In this document: positions 34,301 through 46,438 of the stretch, piece by piece
Layout: each line of letters begins with the position of its first letter
How positions within the stretch are numbered: position 1 is the stretch's first letter
Origin: Enoplolaimus lenunculus
Taxonomy: Eukaryota > Nematoda > Enoplea > Enoplida > Thoracostomopsidae
Length of the DNA stretch: 64,000 nucleotides
Reading direction: 5' to 3'
Assembly: GCA_030248215.1 (NCBI GenBank)
Contig: JASANG010003332.1
Span: 186,001-250,000 of the forward strand
Made by a program: the position numbers and the translations under genes
Notes under the pieces: generated by a model
The model's input: the letters and a program-made list of their open reading frames with translations, nothing else
What the model was told of the DNA's origin: nothing
The model's database searches: none

Positions 34301-34939
34301 TTATGCAATATATGCAATTCAAATTGTATAGGATTCTTGCCGGCAGCATACGGTCGACATATATAGTCAGACGATAAACGCAGTTGGAGAAGCGGGCTAC
34401 GTGGTGCAGTGGTAACAGGTCTGCCTGACACACAGAAGGTCGTTAGTTCGACACCATCCGTAACCCGCTTTTCCAGCTGCTTAGTTAAAATTTCCGAAGT
34501 CCCGGTTACCACCTAGACTAACAAAGGTTAAGTAAGACGTACTATAAGACTAGACACAAACTAACCCTTCAAGAATGTAAGATCTCGTAATACCGTCAAC
34601 GCCTGAACCAGCAAATTCCGACAGATTAATGTCGACAAAGCCAACTTTTTCAAAGGACTTGCCACCTTTGAGTTCTTTTCGAATAGACGCTCGGCAGATG
34701 CATGTTTCTAAAACACCGGTTCCGGGGTCGGACGGAATGCGACAACTGAATTGGAACAGTTGACCCCAGCAGACATGGTTATTGAATACTTGAAGTCGAG
34801 AAGATTCGTCTGTAAAAGTTCCGCCATTGAGCAATCGTATTTTAACGTATAAAAACGCATTGACATATGGAACTTCACACAAATCCGCCAACAAAAAGTC
34901 AACACTAAAGCGAAATCTTTTTCTGCGAAGAAAATTCAT
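31301..34939 (-). CDS. FAM102/EEIG1-type protein with N-terminal NT-C2 domain
   Basis: Four exons: 34939-34566, 33420-33032, 32647-31991 and 31431-31301. All junctions are GT-AG, phases agree, and they total 1551 nt or 516 residues. Residues 1-~160 form the NT-C2 (EEIG1/EHBP1-type) domain: [54 protein letters not shown], and across the intron the family's RQDNSIL segment. The middle is Ser/Gly/Ala-rich and low-complexity. The conserved tail has [12 protein letters not shown] and the C-terminal [14 protein letters not shown]. Mammalian FAM102A is about 380 residues, so the linker is longer here. The NT-C2 fold is thought to work at membranes or as an adaptor, and EEIG1 acts in RANK signalling. 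The nearby upstream codon at 34951 is TTG, so ATG 34939 is the start. Exon 4 could also use an AG 18 bp upstream in the same frame. Confidence 0.9.
34121..34527 (+). repeat. Pair of tRNA-derived SINEs in intron 1 of the FAM102-type gene
   Basis: Copies at about 34121-34253 and 34391-34527, both antisense to the gene. The heads match the valine-like head at 191 (GTCTGCCTGACA..CAGAAG, then TTCGA.ACCA.CCGTAA). The tail has CAGCTGCTTAGTTAAAA, GAAGTCCC and CCTAGACTAACAAAG. Both are preceded by the GGCAGCATACGGT...TATAGTC palindrome module, as at the window start. Confidence 0.8.
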
Positions 34940-35813
34940 TTGGAAGACCAACTACAGCTTGAACTTTGGCTGTTATGTTGACTATAACATTGCTGCTTGT
35001 CTAAAAAATATAGTCCGAAACCACCCGCCTCTAACACATGCATAACTATGCAACCAGGAATGCAAATAAAACAGCATGGGTGTTAATAAACCTATTTTTG
35101 AAACATAGCTACTTACGCATCGATAATTGTGGATTCAGTGTGTGCTTTTTACACTAGCTATGTAGTCTACACGCAGAAAAACATTCACCAAATTAGCTTA
35201 TAAACAGTTTGAAATCGAACCTTAATCATGTTTTCAGTCGGATAATATGTTAGAAAGAGGACAAGAACCAACATATCAGATGTCCTGTTAAATTGTTACA
35301 TCTCGGTTCAATTGTTTTTAGCGTGGATATCTGACCTAGACTGCTGTAACTTTTAACGTCTCACTAGCCGGATTTCAGAGACGTGGGTTAGTTCGAAAGC
35401 TGATACTTTTAATAAACTTTATCAATTTTGACCTAACTGCAAAGGTTTTAGGCAATAACTACGGCAATGAACAGCAATTTTTGTCAAAACGTTTGATCAA
35501 GAGCACTTTAAGGTTTTTTATCTTGTCAAATATTAAGCCACACAGTTTTACAGTATATAGTTAAAAGCAGATCGATCAAATCTTGATATAATACTTCAAA
35601 GTTTAGCTGCATAAGGGCGGAACGTTTTTCTGTAAGCTTAAACTTTTTGGACCACAGTGGAATCTGCAGGGTCCGACATTCGCCTACAGGGGTCCAACAG
35701 CTACATAGGCCCCTATCTTTTTTCGGCTAAAAGGTTTATTTTGCCACTATAAATTTCGCGTAGTTCTTATTATTATTAAAACTTGGCAAATTTGCGATTT
35801 GATGACTTTATAG
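34940..35813. other. Upstream region of the FAM102-type gene, nothing recognised
   Basis: It should include the promoter and 5' UTR of the - strand gene. AT-rich, with no supportable motif or repeat. Confidence 0.35.
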
Positions 35814-36528
35814 CAGTATAGTCGGCCGGAAAAAATTACCGGAAAAATGGTTTTTTCATTTTTTCCATTCTTTCCGATACGGGTGGAAAAAATGGAAAAA
35901 ATGGAAAATATTAAACGGCTTTTAAATCTAATTTGCAACTAAATATGATATAAAATAACGTTTTTAGACGATATGTAACTAATTTTCATGCAACACATTA
36001 GCAGTGACCGTGATGTTATAATGATCTCCTTCAATTATTCCACACCAAAACTTCAATTTTTAAAAAATTCGAATTTTAAGGTCCCAAACTGTTCCATTGG
36101 ACTCACAATTTTTTTGTCGAAAAATTATACAAATTATATACCATTTGGCACAAGTTACGGAGCTAAAGACGAATATTGTTGAACGTTTCCCAATCAGACG
36201 TCTGGATATAACGAGTCAGTGATATATAATTTATCCAACTTTTATCAAAAAACAATTTTTGGGTCACAAGGTGCTGAACTTGTGGCCTTAAAAATCGTAT
36301 TTTTCAAAAATCAAATTTGGGCTGCGAATGATCAGGGTATATCATCAGAAGCTCAAATATGCAAAAAGTTTCAAAATACAAGCAGTTTTGGGCAAACGCG
36401 GGCTAAGAGTAAAATAATTGATCACTCAGACAAAGAATGAATTTTTTCCATTTTTTTCCATTTTTTCCGGAAATAATGGAAAATCATTATTTTCCATTCA
36501 TAATTTTTTTCCGGAAAAAACAACCCTG
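35814..36528. mobile_element. hAT-like element with GGAAAAAATGGAAAA arms
   Basis: It begins CAGTATAGTCGGCCGGAAAA and ends TTCCGGAAAAAACAACCCTG. The flanks CTTTATAG (35806-35813) and ATTTATAG (36529-36536) match at 7 of 8, the hAT size. Both arms consist of TTTTTTCCATTTTTTCC-like runs. The 480-bp middle has short frames without recognisable transposase motifs. Confidence 0.8.
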
Positions 36529-36536
36529 ATTTATAG

Positions 36537-38607
36537 ACCAGAGTATACAGTATATACGCTTCTTGCCTGGTACGAAACGTACCAGCTTGCGTAGCATTTT
36601 TGCCCACCACCGCATTTCACGCTGCGCGCATAAGCTACCACCCCGTGAAATACAAAATACAATTTAAGAAGTCGCGTACTGCTGTCAGGGTAATTCGAAA
36701 TAATACCAAGCGTTTTGGAGCCTTGTAAAACTGCGATTTTGCCCCGGAATCTATTAGTAATAAATTAGTTCTGGCTTCTAGTTCGTTTCTCTCGTGAGGT
36801 TCATTTCACTGTTCTTCATCTAGGGTTTCTGGCTGTGTGGAACATATGGCTTTCAAGTAATCTCCCGAACAAATGCATTGCAAACTAGTATAGATTGTGC
36901 GTTGGAATTATGTGAATATAGTCTTGCTTCGCTCGCTACCTCTGCCCCTATTTTTCAAATAATGTTCAAGTCAAACAGTTCTGTTTTGCCTTACATCACT
37001 ATTTATGCGTATGCATAAAGTTTAACTCATTCCTGAGTGTGACGGTCATAGCCAAAAAAACTTGCTTCCAAGCTTAAAACTCGTGGGACACTTATTGGCA
37101 CCGCTTTCCCATGCCATTTTATATGTACGTTTCTTGCATCAGAAATTTTTGGATTCGCCGTTCACATTGAAGTGGACATCTATATTTTGTTAAGGACTGG
37201 GACCTGCTTTTCAAACTGCGGCTACGTCCCTAAACACAATTTTAACTTTCAAAAATACTTTAGTGGTGCTTGAAATCTTTGCTAATTTTTAGCTTTGTGT
37301 GATTACGCAACAACATATTAGATAACTCGACTGCGAGCTAAAAATGTATCAAAAGTTTGAGCTGTAAACTTATGCATCCTGCAAAATTAAAACTGTGAGG
37401 TGGTGGAAAATTATGGCGTCAATTCCACATCACAATTTCACGTTTTTGTTCAATTCCAAAACTCCACGTTTTGCACTACTACGTATTCAGGAATTGGAAA
37501 CTCATAAAATAGAAGGTGTATAGGAATTGAAATTCTTTCGCTCAATGAAATTTTATATCCAAAGAGTTTACAAAATTTTACCACGTTCAATTCTTGAATA
37601 GTTATTTCTAAGAAATTTCGTTATCTAAAATAGTAATATCTATCACAAAACACGCAATTAAACTCCAGTAGTCCTTGAATTAAGGCTTTAAGGTATATTG
37701 GTTTCAACGAAAAATTTGAACTCACAAAATTAATCAATTCCTCAATGTAAACACAAAAGATGAAAACAGAGTTTACAATAAATCTCCTCAAATCTTGAAT
37801 TTCAATTCGAATACACGCAATTATTGTAAAATTCAATTCCAATAATCCTACCAAAATTTGACCTTTACAAAATTTCAATTCCAACAATCTCATTATTTGT
37901 CGGATTAGGATTTCTGAGATTGTATTTAAATTAAGAGTAGGCTTTCTGGAAGCGAACTTTAAAATTAACAGTAAATAAACAAATTTCTGAATTTGAAGTA
38001 CCCCTTCCTTTCTACGAACATTACAAATCTACAGCATGCTAATTATAATTTGTAGAGGTATAGGTAAAGTATCAACCTCAATTTCATTGTATAGCGGTGA
38101 AAAATCAAACGATTTAACGATTAATTGTAGGTGTTCCTAGTTTCCGGAGATTCCGGCAATTTCGGTAGCGAAATTTTGTACCCGATTGTATTACAGAATT
38201 ATGTGTTTGGTGCCATCAGCTACCTACGGCTCTGGTATCACCATAGGCACCCTGCTGTACAGTTTTTGACATAAATTCGTGCTCAATTCCGGCTTCACAT
38301 TTGTCTCCGGCAAATTTTGCTGACCTCTGGCTCTGGTATCTCTATATAAATTTCACAATCTAAATTTTGCCTTTTTCTGGAATTGAAATTCAGTTTTCCA
38401 CCATGCCACATTTTTAATTGTGGAGCATGCATTATGTCCTACCTTAAATTCGAACTGGGCTTGAAACCAAAAACTGGCTTTGTGCTGACCAGCCCGTAAG
38501 TTTTTACTCTGTCCCAGGGACAGAAATATCTGCGCAAAAGCAAGAATTTGATGATGTTGCTGGCTAAACCAGTTTTACCCTTTTGTCACCGTCCCCGAGC
38601 GGTGACA
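36537..38607. other. Intergenic DNA with old repeat traces
   Basis: No gene is visible. Sequences near 37396 (GAGGTGGTGGAAAA) and 38395 (TTTTCCACCATGCCAC) face each other and both arms are rich in GGAATTGAAATT, so this may be a degenerate 1-kb DNA element. I found no target duplication, so I do not call it separately. Confidence 0.4.
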
Positions 38608-38612
38608 CTTGT

Positions 38613-38776
38613 TGTACGCAAAAATTGTATTTATTAGAAACCGTATCACACCCTTTCACCTTTTTACACTGACTGTATTAAAATTATAGTACTTTTCTGA
38701 GGTTTTGAATATGCAAAATAGCCACTGTTTTGCAATAACCAGAAATACCTCAATCCTGTTTTCCTTCTTCAGAACA
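38613..38776 (-). repeat. 3' LTR of the BEL/Pao element
   Basis: 164 bp, bounded by TGTACGC and AGAACA as written on the + strand (TG...CA). It is preceded in element order by a purine-rich tract. By eye it is identical to the partner at 46439-46602. Confidence 0.95.
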
Positions 38777-38851
38777 TTCCCCCTCAAAACGTGACTCCAC
38801 ACCCATAAATCTTAGCAATTACGCCCTGGCATAAAGTTAACTCCCGTTGCA

Positions 38852-40207
38852 TTATTTTTGCTGACTGTCCCAACCACGTTTATAGGGACGGTTTCTGTGC
38901 CCTTCATTAAATACCCGAAAGTCTTCGTTTGTGCTTGAACATGGCACCACAACACTTCGCACTGTTGTACAACTGCCAACCGCTCCAGAAGTTTCCCGCA
39001 CTGGTTCACTTGGATTTGACTCTGTCGGCTGGAATACCGATTTCATAACACTATGTGGTTCAGGCGACAGCGAATACGAGATAAATTTCAAATCGGGCAG
39101 ATAGCGACACCATGTTTCCCAAAGAATACGTAATCCGTTGTGGTTCAAATGAATTTCTTTTTCGCGCGCCATAACACCCCGTTTTTGCCGTACTTGAAAA
39201 AAGTCCAGATTTATGCGACCATTAGGCAATAAAAAAGGGTTTGAAATGTCCCTCCAACTGATGCATACAACTGGAGTGCCTTGTAGCTGTTGCTCCACAA
39301 AAGAACACTGAGCGGCATTATGCGGATTACTCGGGTGATCAAATGAGCAGCAGAACACCACTGTCGGTTTATCGCGCGCTAACGCTTCCGTCATTAGCGC
39401 CTGACGCAACAAACGCCATTCATGACTTCGCTGTGCAGCTGAATATGTCAACTTAATAGCGCAGTTGGTACCACAATACACTAGAATCCATTTGTAGTCT
39501 GATAGTTGGAAGCGACCAGAATTTATTACACGCAACATATCCCCGTATTTTCCACCACTTACTGGAACGACATCCCCAGATGTAATGCTTTTGAAAAAAC
39601 GCGGTTGGCTGTCCCCAATAATAAGTACGGATTTTTTAACAACAGGATGGAAAAATTTAAAATTTGTCATGATATCTTGAAACATGGGGTTTTCTACCTC
39701 ATTGCTTTTTGCTAGACTTTGCGCGAGCTGTTTCAGATTTATACCATGGACATCAAATCCTGGCACCGGAGTTTTCCATTCGCCAAATTTGAGTCCAGAT
39801 GTAAATACGAGGTCGTGTTTTGCTGTATAAACACGAAATTCAACACTTTGCAGATCTTCAATCTGCTGTAAAACAGATTCAAAAACTTCACAAAACGGAT
39901 TTCCCGGTATTTGCAATTGATGCGCCATAATTGACTTGTAAATATCCCCGCTGTGACATAAAAAATTGACATTTGGCTTGGGAACAACTTTTTGCACGTA
40001 CTGGGCGATTCTCTCTGGATTCCATGGCATTACCTCATCAACCAATAGCTGTTGGGCTTCTTTCGGTTTATCGTGATGTAAAAGCAAGATATAGAAATAC
40101 GCTTGACGCAAAGATTTGATACCTCGGACGTTGCCCAATGCCAGACCTTCAGCGAAGCAATGATTAAGCGAAAGCGGGTGATTTGGCACCACTTCGATTG
40201 CACTCAT
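38852..40207 (-). CDS. BEL/Pao extra frame: SGNH/GDSL-hydrolase-like protein
   Basis: A single open frame of 451 residues (from ATG 40207) inside the LTR element, after pol, in the slot where env lies in env-bearing relatives. Residues ~1-170 are a predicted helical region I do not recognise. Residues ~193-365 carry SGNH-like blocks in order: hydrophobic strand then GDSQPRF (~198), a glycine block GGKYG (~218), a strand ending YCGTN (~246), and IHLNHNGLRILW near 352. SGNH esterase domains are known in ORF1 of CR1-type LINEs, so a retroelement use has precedent. No signal peptide, membrane segment or fusion peptide is visible, so it does not look like an envelope. The frame looks whole. Expression may use a spliced or internal message, as in env-bearing elements, which is inference. 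The domain call is by motif only. Confidence 0.6.
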   Translation of the reverse strand: MSAIEVVPNHPLSLNHCFAEGLALGNVRGIKSLRQAYFYILLLHHDKPKEAQQLLVDEVMPWNPERIAQYVQKVVPKPNVNFLCHSGDIYKSIMAHQLQIPGNPFCEVFESVLQQIEDLQSVEFRVYTAKHDLVFTSGLKFGEWKTPVPGFDVHGINLKQLAQSLAKSNEVENPMFQDIMTNFKFFHPVVKKSVLIIGDSQPRFFKSITSGDVVPVSGGKYGDMLRVINSGRFQLSDYKWILVYCGTNCAIKLTYSAAQRSHEWRLLRQALMTEALARDKPTVVFCCSFDHPSNPHNAAQCSFVEQQLQGTPVVCISWRDISNPFLLPNGRINLDFFQVRQKRGVMAREKEIHLNHNGLRILWETWCRYLPDLKFISYSLSPEPHSVMKSVFQPTESNPSEPVRETSGAVGSCTTVRSVVVPCSSTNEDFRVFNEGHRNRPYKRGWDSQQK

Positions 40208-40521
40208 TTTCACTAAAATGTAAATATAGATGCATAGCAGCACAATTCTGCAGGTGCATCTCACTTTAAACCTTAGTGCCACATAACAAACGATATTTAA
40301 ACTAAGATTTTTGTACTAATTGTGATTGCATGGCAGCACACCTGCAGATGCATCACATTCACCATATTAATCGCAACCCCAAAGTTTATACTTAAATCTA
40401 AACTCAGCAAACATGCGCATCAATGTTAGCAATATTATTTTGCACACACAAAGTAATTAAATATGCCAGGTATAGCAGCACTATTCTGCAAGTACCTATT
40501 GGACAAATTGAAGTATTGCTA
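40208..40521 (-). repeat. Spacer with three imperfect repeats between pol and the extra frame
   Basis: About 300 bp that repeat the motif AGCAGCACAATTCTGCAGGT three times (near 40237, 40332 and 40476), with shared AT-rich flanks. It separates pol from the SGNH-like frame, so it is where a splice site or internal start for that frame would lie. No specific signal could be proven. Confidence 0.5.
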
Positions 40522-43500
40522 CTAATTGCTTACTTGGCGATTAATGCGCTCTCTGGCTACTACTGCAGCCGTTCGAGTTTGGCGAACACGATTAGGGGGA
40601 CTAGGAAGAAGCTCGGGACTAGAAAGAAGCTCCTCTCTAGCCTCGTTCGCCATTCCGCTACACCGTTTGTCACCTATTCCGTTTGATACGCTAACCTCGA
40701 TTGGATACAATAGCCTCACCGGTCGCACAATAGTATTCCCATTTGGCAATCTTACTTCGACTGAACGAACCTTTGAGTCGCTGGAAACTCTTAATTTGGA
40801 TACACGACCGATTTTCCAAGACCCTCGCGGCATATTATCTCCGATTAGAACGATATCACCTATCTTTGCCGACATGTCGCCTTCTCCTCTGATTTTAAGC
40901 GCTCGTTGATTCCAATGTTCACGCAACGATAACAAGTAACATTTCAACCAGGTGTTCCAAACCTGTGCTAACAGGCACTGACCTGCTTTCCCATGAGCTA
41001 TAAGAGTATTGGCGCTAGCCGACTCTACCGGATACTCAGTAGACTGCTGTCCACATGGAAACATATCGGTAGAGCGAAACAGAAAGTGCAAGGGCGTCAG
41101 CAGTTTATCGCCCGGATCGTCTTCTTGGTACAACAAAGGGCGGCCATTTATCATAAAGGAGATTTCGTATGCCAACGTTTGCAGTTCTGCTAATGTTACA
41201 GTCCACGTGCCTAAACTCTTCCTTAAAGCATCTTTGACAGAAGCGACCAATCTTTCGTAGAAGCCCCATCCAAGGTGCCTTCTCAACAATGAACTTCCAT
41301 GAAACGCCCTTCATACTGGAATAATCTTGAATGTCGGGTTCCTGCAGCATGTCATCAAGAATCCGTCGGAGGGTACGTTCGGCTGCCTTAAATTGCTTAG
41401 CGTTATCACATATAATCATATCGGGTTTCCCTTGCAGCGACATAAATTTTCGCAGAGCCAGCAAAAAATCAGCAGCAGATAAGCTCTCTACAACCTCTAA
41501 ATGGACGGCTCGCACAATCGCACACGTAAATAATGCGATCCAAACTTTCTTTGTCTCCCGTTGGTCTGAAACAGGTTTTACGAAAAGCGGCCCCAAGTAG
41601 TCCATACCAACGTACGAAAACGGTCGCTTAATATTTGCTCGAAAATCCGGAAGCGGTGGGGCTTCGGGAACCCTGTACGAATTGGCGACGTGACGTCGGC
41701 ATGTAACACACCTCGATATCACACGTTTTACGGCAGACCTCCCACAAATTATCCAGTATGTGGCCCTTAACTCGGCTAAAGTCCTCTTTATGCCTGCATG
41801 AAGCACTATAGAATGAGCTTGTTGAATAACTAAATCAGTGAATTCGCCACGGTACGGTAGCAATATTGGTTCTTTAGCAGCATAGTTCAGATTATCGGCC
41901 TGCTGATATCGGCCTCGACATCTAAGAACACCATCACTATCCTTAAAAACTCCAAGTTGGCGTTGTATTTGTTTCCATTCCGTAGGTGGCTTAAATCCCA
42001 GAAGCGGGCCGAAAAATTGTCTCTGAATTCGTTGAATCCAAAACAACCGCGCTTGATTTATCTCAATTGCTGAAAGTGGTCCCCGGTTAATTAACTCTTT
42101 CCGACATCGTTTTATGAATCGGAGTAGAAAACATGTCATTCTATAAAGCTTTCCCGTACTCGCGTATCTACAAAGATCAAACATTTCGTCAGACCGAGGT
42201 TGATGCTTAATGAATCGATACCCTCATTGTCATTTCAATGGAAGAATGTTGGCTGATTGGCGTGTCGCAAATTGATACAACTGACGACCTAAGCCGATCA
42301 TTGTACAACGAATTCGATTTCATCCAAACCGGGCCTTGCCACCAAAGTTCGCAATCGCGCAGTTTGTCAAAAGAAATTCCCCTTGTTGGAATATCTGCTG
42401 GATTTTCAGAAGTAGGTACATAGTGATACTTTAGACTTGCGTCTCTGATCTCCTGTAGTCGATTTTGAACAAATCTTGGCTGCACTTTTTCACTAGCAAT
42501 TAAACTGAGAACACATTTAGAATCGGTCCAAAGGGGCAAGTTGTTCACCAATTTCGGACAAAGCTGCTTTGTTACAAATTTCAGTATTCGAACTCCTAGT
42601 AGCACAGCTAAAAGTTCCAGCTTCGGAATTGTGATTGGTTTAACAGGACTAACTCGTGACTTAGCAAAATAAAGACCTGAATGCACCACGTTACCCTTCG
42701 TTGTGCGAAGGTACACACATGCCGCGTATGCATCTTGTGACGCATCACAAAAACACTCGAGACTTACCGAATCTGATTTGAACGCGTTCCATGGAGAAAT
42801 GTTTCGTGGTAAAGCAAAGCTCGCTATGTTATAGATGTCACTAGCAATGCGGCTCCATTCAGCACAAAGACTCTCGGGAAGCTTGTCATCCCAACCTACT
42901 TTAAGTTTCCAAATTTTTTGGAGTAGCATTTTACCACGCACAAGAACTCCGCTGAACCACCCACAAGGATCAAATAACGCGGCCACACCGCTCAAAACGG
43001 TGCGTTTGCAGACGATATCACTTGATGGTTTCTTCACAGCATAACAATGGAAACAATCCTTAGATATGTCCCACTTTATTCCCAGAACAGACGGTTCGCG
43101 ACATTTTCCCTTATCCGTCTCAGGAATTTTCCCCATGACTTCCAAACTATTACTGTACCATTGACGCAAATTCATAGATATTAAACTAAATAATTCCTTG
43201 GCGTCGTGGAAGAGCTTTAAAGCGGCTTTAGGAGTAAATCGCCCGGTTAATATGTTGTCCATGTAGATGTTTGTTCTAATTTCGGTTGAAATTTGACTGC
43301 TTTGATGATTTAAATGGTATATTATTGTTGCAGCTAAAAGAAACGGACTTGCTTTGATTCCAAACGGCACCCTAGCGTAACGATACACTATCAAATTGCT
43401 AGGTTTTGGCTCGATGAGGGGATCCTTGAGCCACAAAAACCGAGTACAATCCCTGTGGTGATATTGCACAGCGATTTGCAAGAAAGCTTTCTCCACATCG

Positions 43501-46043
43501 CTTGACAATAAGATTGGAAACAGCCTAGATCGCAACAACATTCCGACCAGGTCATTCAGAAATACCGGACCACGATACATTGCCTCATTTAAACTCTGTT
43601 GATCACCGTTTTCTTTTGCCAAGGCATCAAAAACAATCCGAACCTTCGTAGTTTCTTTCTGCAAAGTAACGACCGCATGATGCGGCATGTACGAAACAAC
43701 GCCTTGCGCAATTTCAGGAGCTGGTTCAATAACTCTACTTTCTAGCTGTTGGCTAAAAATTTCATCATACTTATGCAGCAATTCCGAGCCAGCTATCAGC
43801 CTCTTGTGAACTGATTTCAACCGGCGTAACGACAACTGGTAGTTATTTGCAATTTCCGGATGCTCCGATTTAGAAGGCCACTGCACTTCGTAACGGTTGT
43901 CACGAAACCGAACAGTTCGACTAAAATGCTCAAGGGCGAGATCATCATCCCGCGAACCTGGATGTTCGACGATTCCAATATTTTCCAAGCTCCAAATTTG
44001 GTCAAGATTGAATTTTCGTGCCTGCTCGGCATCCTCTAAAACCAACATCTGATGATGTGGTACGAGCGAATTGGGCTTTACAACTGAATTAGAAAACCCG
44101 GTTACGATTTTCCCAATAGTTGTGTCCTTAACTACTAGGCCACCGTCACATCTCCATTGCTGCATTGTCACTATGTCATAGTAATGATCAAGACCAATCA
44201 AAATATCGACTTCCGCGGATTGTTGCCTATCCACTAAAATCTCTGCAAAATCTTTCGGCGATAACGGGATAGATGTTCCGGACAAATCTAACGGTGTCAA
44301 CTGAATAGGCATCGAAACATTCTTAACTACCTTCAGGCAAAGCTCAATCGATGAACCATCTCTTTGTTGCAATTCAACCGAAACTTCAGAATGATTAGTA
44401 CGCATCGCTTTGGTTTCCCCAAAGCGGCTCAACGACGTCACCGAATTGCCAATGGGTGTCGCGCCAATACGTTCCGCAAACGTTGCACGTATAAAAGACA
44501 ACGTGCTGCCTGTATCGAAAACTAAGCGTCCTTTAGCACTTTTTGCCATTCCTATGACTGTTGCTACTGCAGATTCTAATATCGCAACCCCTTTACGCAT
44601 AGATGAACACTGTGCTAGCGCAGACTGATCATTCGACTCAACTCCAGTTGTAGGAACGAACACTGGGGCACTAGGATTCAGCAAGCCCGTGCACACTAAA
44701 TTAGCGTGATCTGCCTTGGTGTCTGGTTTCCCGAACTGCTTGTAGCACAAGCTGCTGTTATGGTCCGCACGGGAGCAATAGTAACACAACCTGGTGCTCT
44801 TGCAATCTGCCTTTTGATGGCCTTTGCTCAAACACTTAAAACACCTATCCTTAATATGTTTTATTCGCTCCTGTGCAGTTGCATATCTCGTGCATTCCCA
44901 GTTTGCATGACTTTCGCCACAAAACACGCATGTTCGAGTTTTAGAAGAGCTCGAATCTGATTTGAATTCTTTGTCTTTGGTTTTTTTTGTTTGAACAAGC
45001 AACGCTGATCCGGTTCTGGGGTTATCTTTCTTTTTACGCTCCGACTTTGCTTTAAAAGAACTATTATCATGAGTAGAGGTCAAATTATTTGCTCCAAAAC
45101 ACCGATCACTTTTGGTCCGAACACTAATTTCATCCCTGAGGTGCTCCCTCAGGGCTGATAAAGTCCATTTCCTCGAACCGTTGCGTCTATGCAACTCCAT
45201 TTTTACGAACCGAGGAAATTTGGACAGAAGAATTGGTGCAAAAACCTGGCCAAACGTATCTTCCGATAAACCAAGGGCTGTAATGCTCCGAATATGAGCT
45301 TCACACTTGTCTCTAATTTTTATCAGTTGATCGACGTCATGAGAGGCAGCGGGTAAATCCAGTAACGCCTCAAAGTGAGCAAAAATTGCAACCTGAGAGT
45401 CCCCAAAGCGATCTTTCAAAGCATCCTTAACTTCCTGGTAGTTTCTTTGGGTTAAAAAATACCCGTCCGCAACGCTCAGAGCTTCCCCTTTTAACGATTG
45501 TTTTAAAATTTTGAATTTGTCAATGATAGACAAATCTGTCCTGTTATCAACACTACACGAAAAATCATCCCAGAATTCATCCCAACGAAGAGGGTCTCCT
45601 GCGAACTCAGTTAACTGAAGTTTAGGAGTTTTCACCCGGGTGTTTCCTGATACCTCTGGTTCCCGCGTTAATGTCTGGGATGTAGCACTTTTTGCATCGA
45701 GCATTTCAATTTGCAGACGAACTCGTTTGCCATGATCTGACAACATATCCTGATAATCTAATGCCTTTTGAACCTCAGCTTCTAATTGCGTGTCTTCGGT
45801 GACACTTTCAAAAATGATGGTGTCTAACATATTAAGTTCCGCCCTGTATCCGTCGAGTTTTGAAATAGCTACTTTTAGGTCAAGCACATTTTCTTGTGTC
45901 ACATCCTTATAGCTTGCCACAACTTTTTTCACCAAATTAGTTGAAGCCGTTCGAACTACCTTTCGCCTCATTTTGGCTACATTCACTGATGGGGCAGGGG
46001 TTTCTAAGGTCTTTTCCCCCGGTATATCACCTGCCGTATCCAT
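40522..46043 (-). pseudogene. BEL/Pao gag-pol region
   Basis: The coding body of the element, starting at ATG 46043. Parts in order, with rough + strand positions: gag with a DUF1759-type segment (LQLTEFAGDPLRWDEFWDDF; 45.2-45.7 kb), CCHC zinc knuckles (44.7-45.0 kb), a retroviral-type aspartic protease with DTGS (near 44.5 kb), reverse transcriptase with the YMDN active-site form and PFGIKASPF (43.0-43.8 kb), RNase H (42.4-42.8 kb), and integrase with its zinc-binding HHCC segment and core (41.2-42.0 kb). The integrase tail is the DUF5641 type usual for Pao-family elements (40.6-40.9 kb). Domain order RT-RNase H-IN and DUF1759 identify BEL/Pao. It looks young, with about two breaks overall. 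Confidence 0.9.
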
Positions 46044-46438
46044 GCGTGTAGTTTCACGTGAAACAGACACGCCAGAATATACAAACTTTACTTAGATAAA
46101 TAGCAGTGTTTGTCGGACTTTAATCTGTGACGTCCGGACATAAACAAATTTTTTAACTACACGGCACACTCACCTTGTTGTATTGAAAAAGCACAATGAA
46201 ACGCAGAATGATCAAAGCAACCCGAAGTAAATAACAGTGTAAAAAAATCCACCAGACGTTAACATTCACACACGCTCCATTCATAAAATAATTTTATTCG
46301 AGCACCACGTTCTAATGATGATTCGAAAACACGAGCACACTGCGCTCAGGCTAACTAAACACCACACGTGCAATAGCTAACCGGATTTCGCAAACACGAC
46401 ACTAAACCCTGGTTCAAATAAACAACGACGAAGGACCA

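Noticed and set aside
34940-34951. Start of the FAM102-type gene four codons upstream
   Set aside because: The codon at 34951 is TTG. The ATG at 34939 gives a start that aligns with the family.
37396-38410. 1-kb DNA transposon with GGTGGTGGAAAA ends
   Set aside because: The ends are only roughly inverted (about 13 of 17) and no target duplication could be found.
38852-40207. Envelope glycoprotein in the BEL/Pao element
   Set aside because: The frame has the env position but no signal peptide, membrane anchor or cysteine-rich ectodomain. Its motifs point to an SGNH-type fold.
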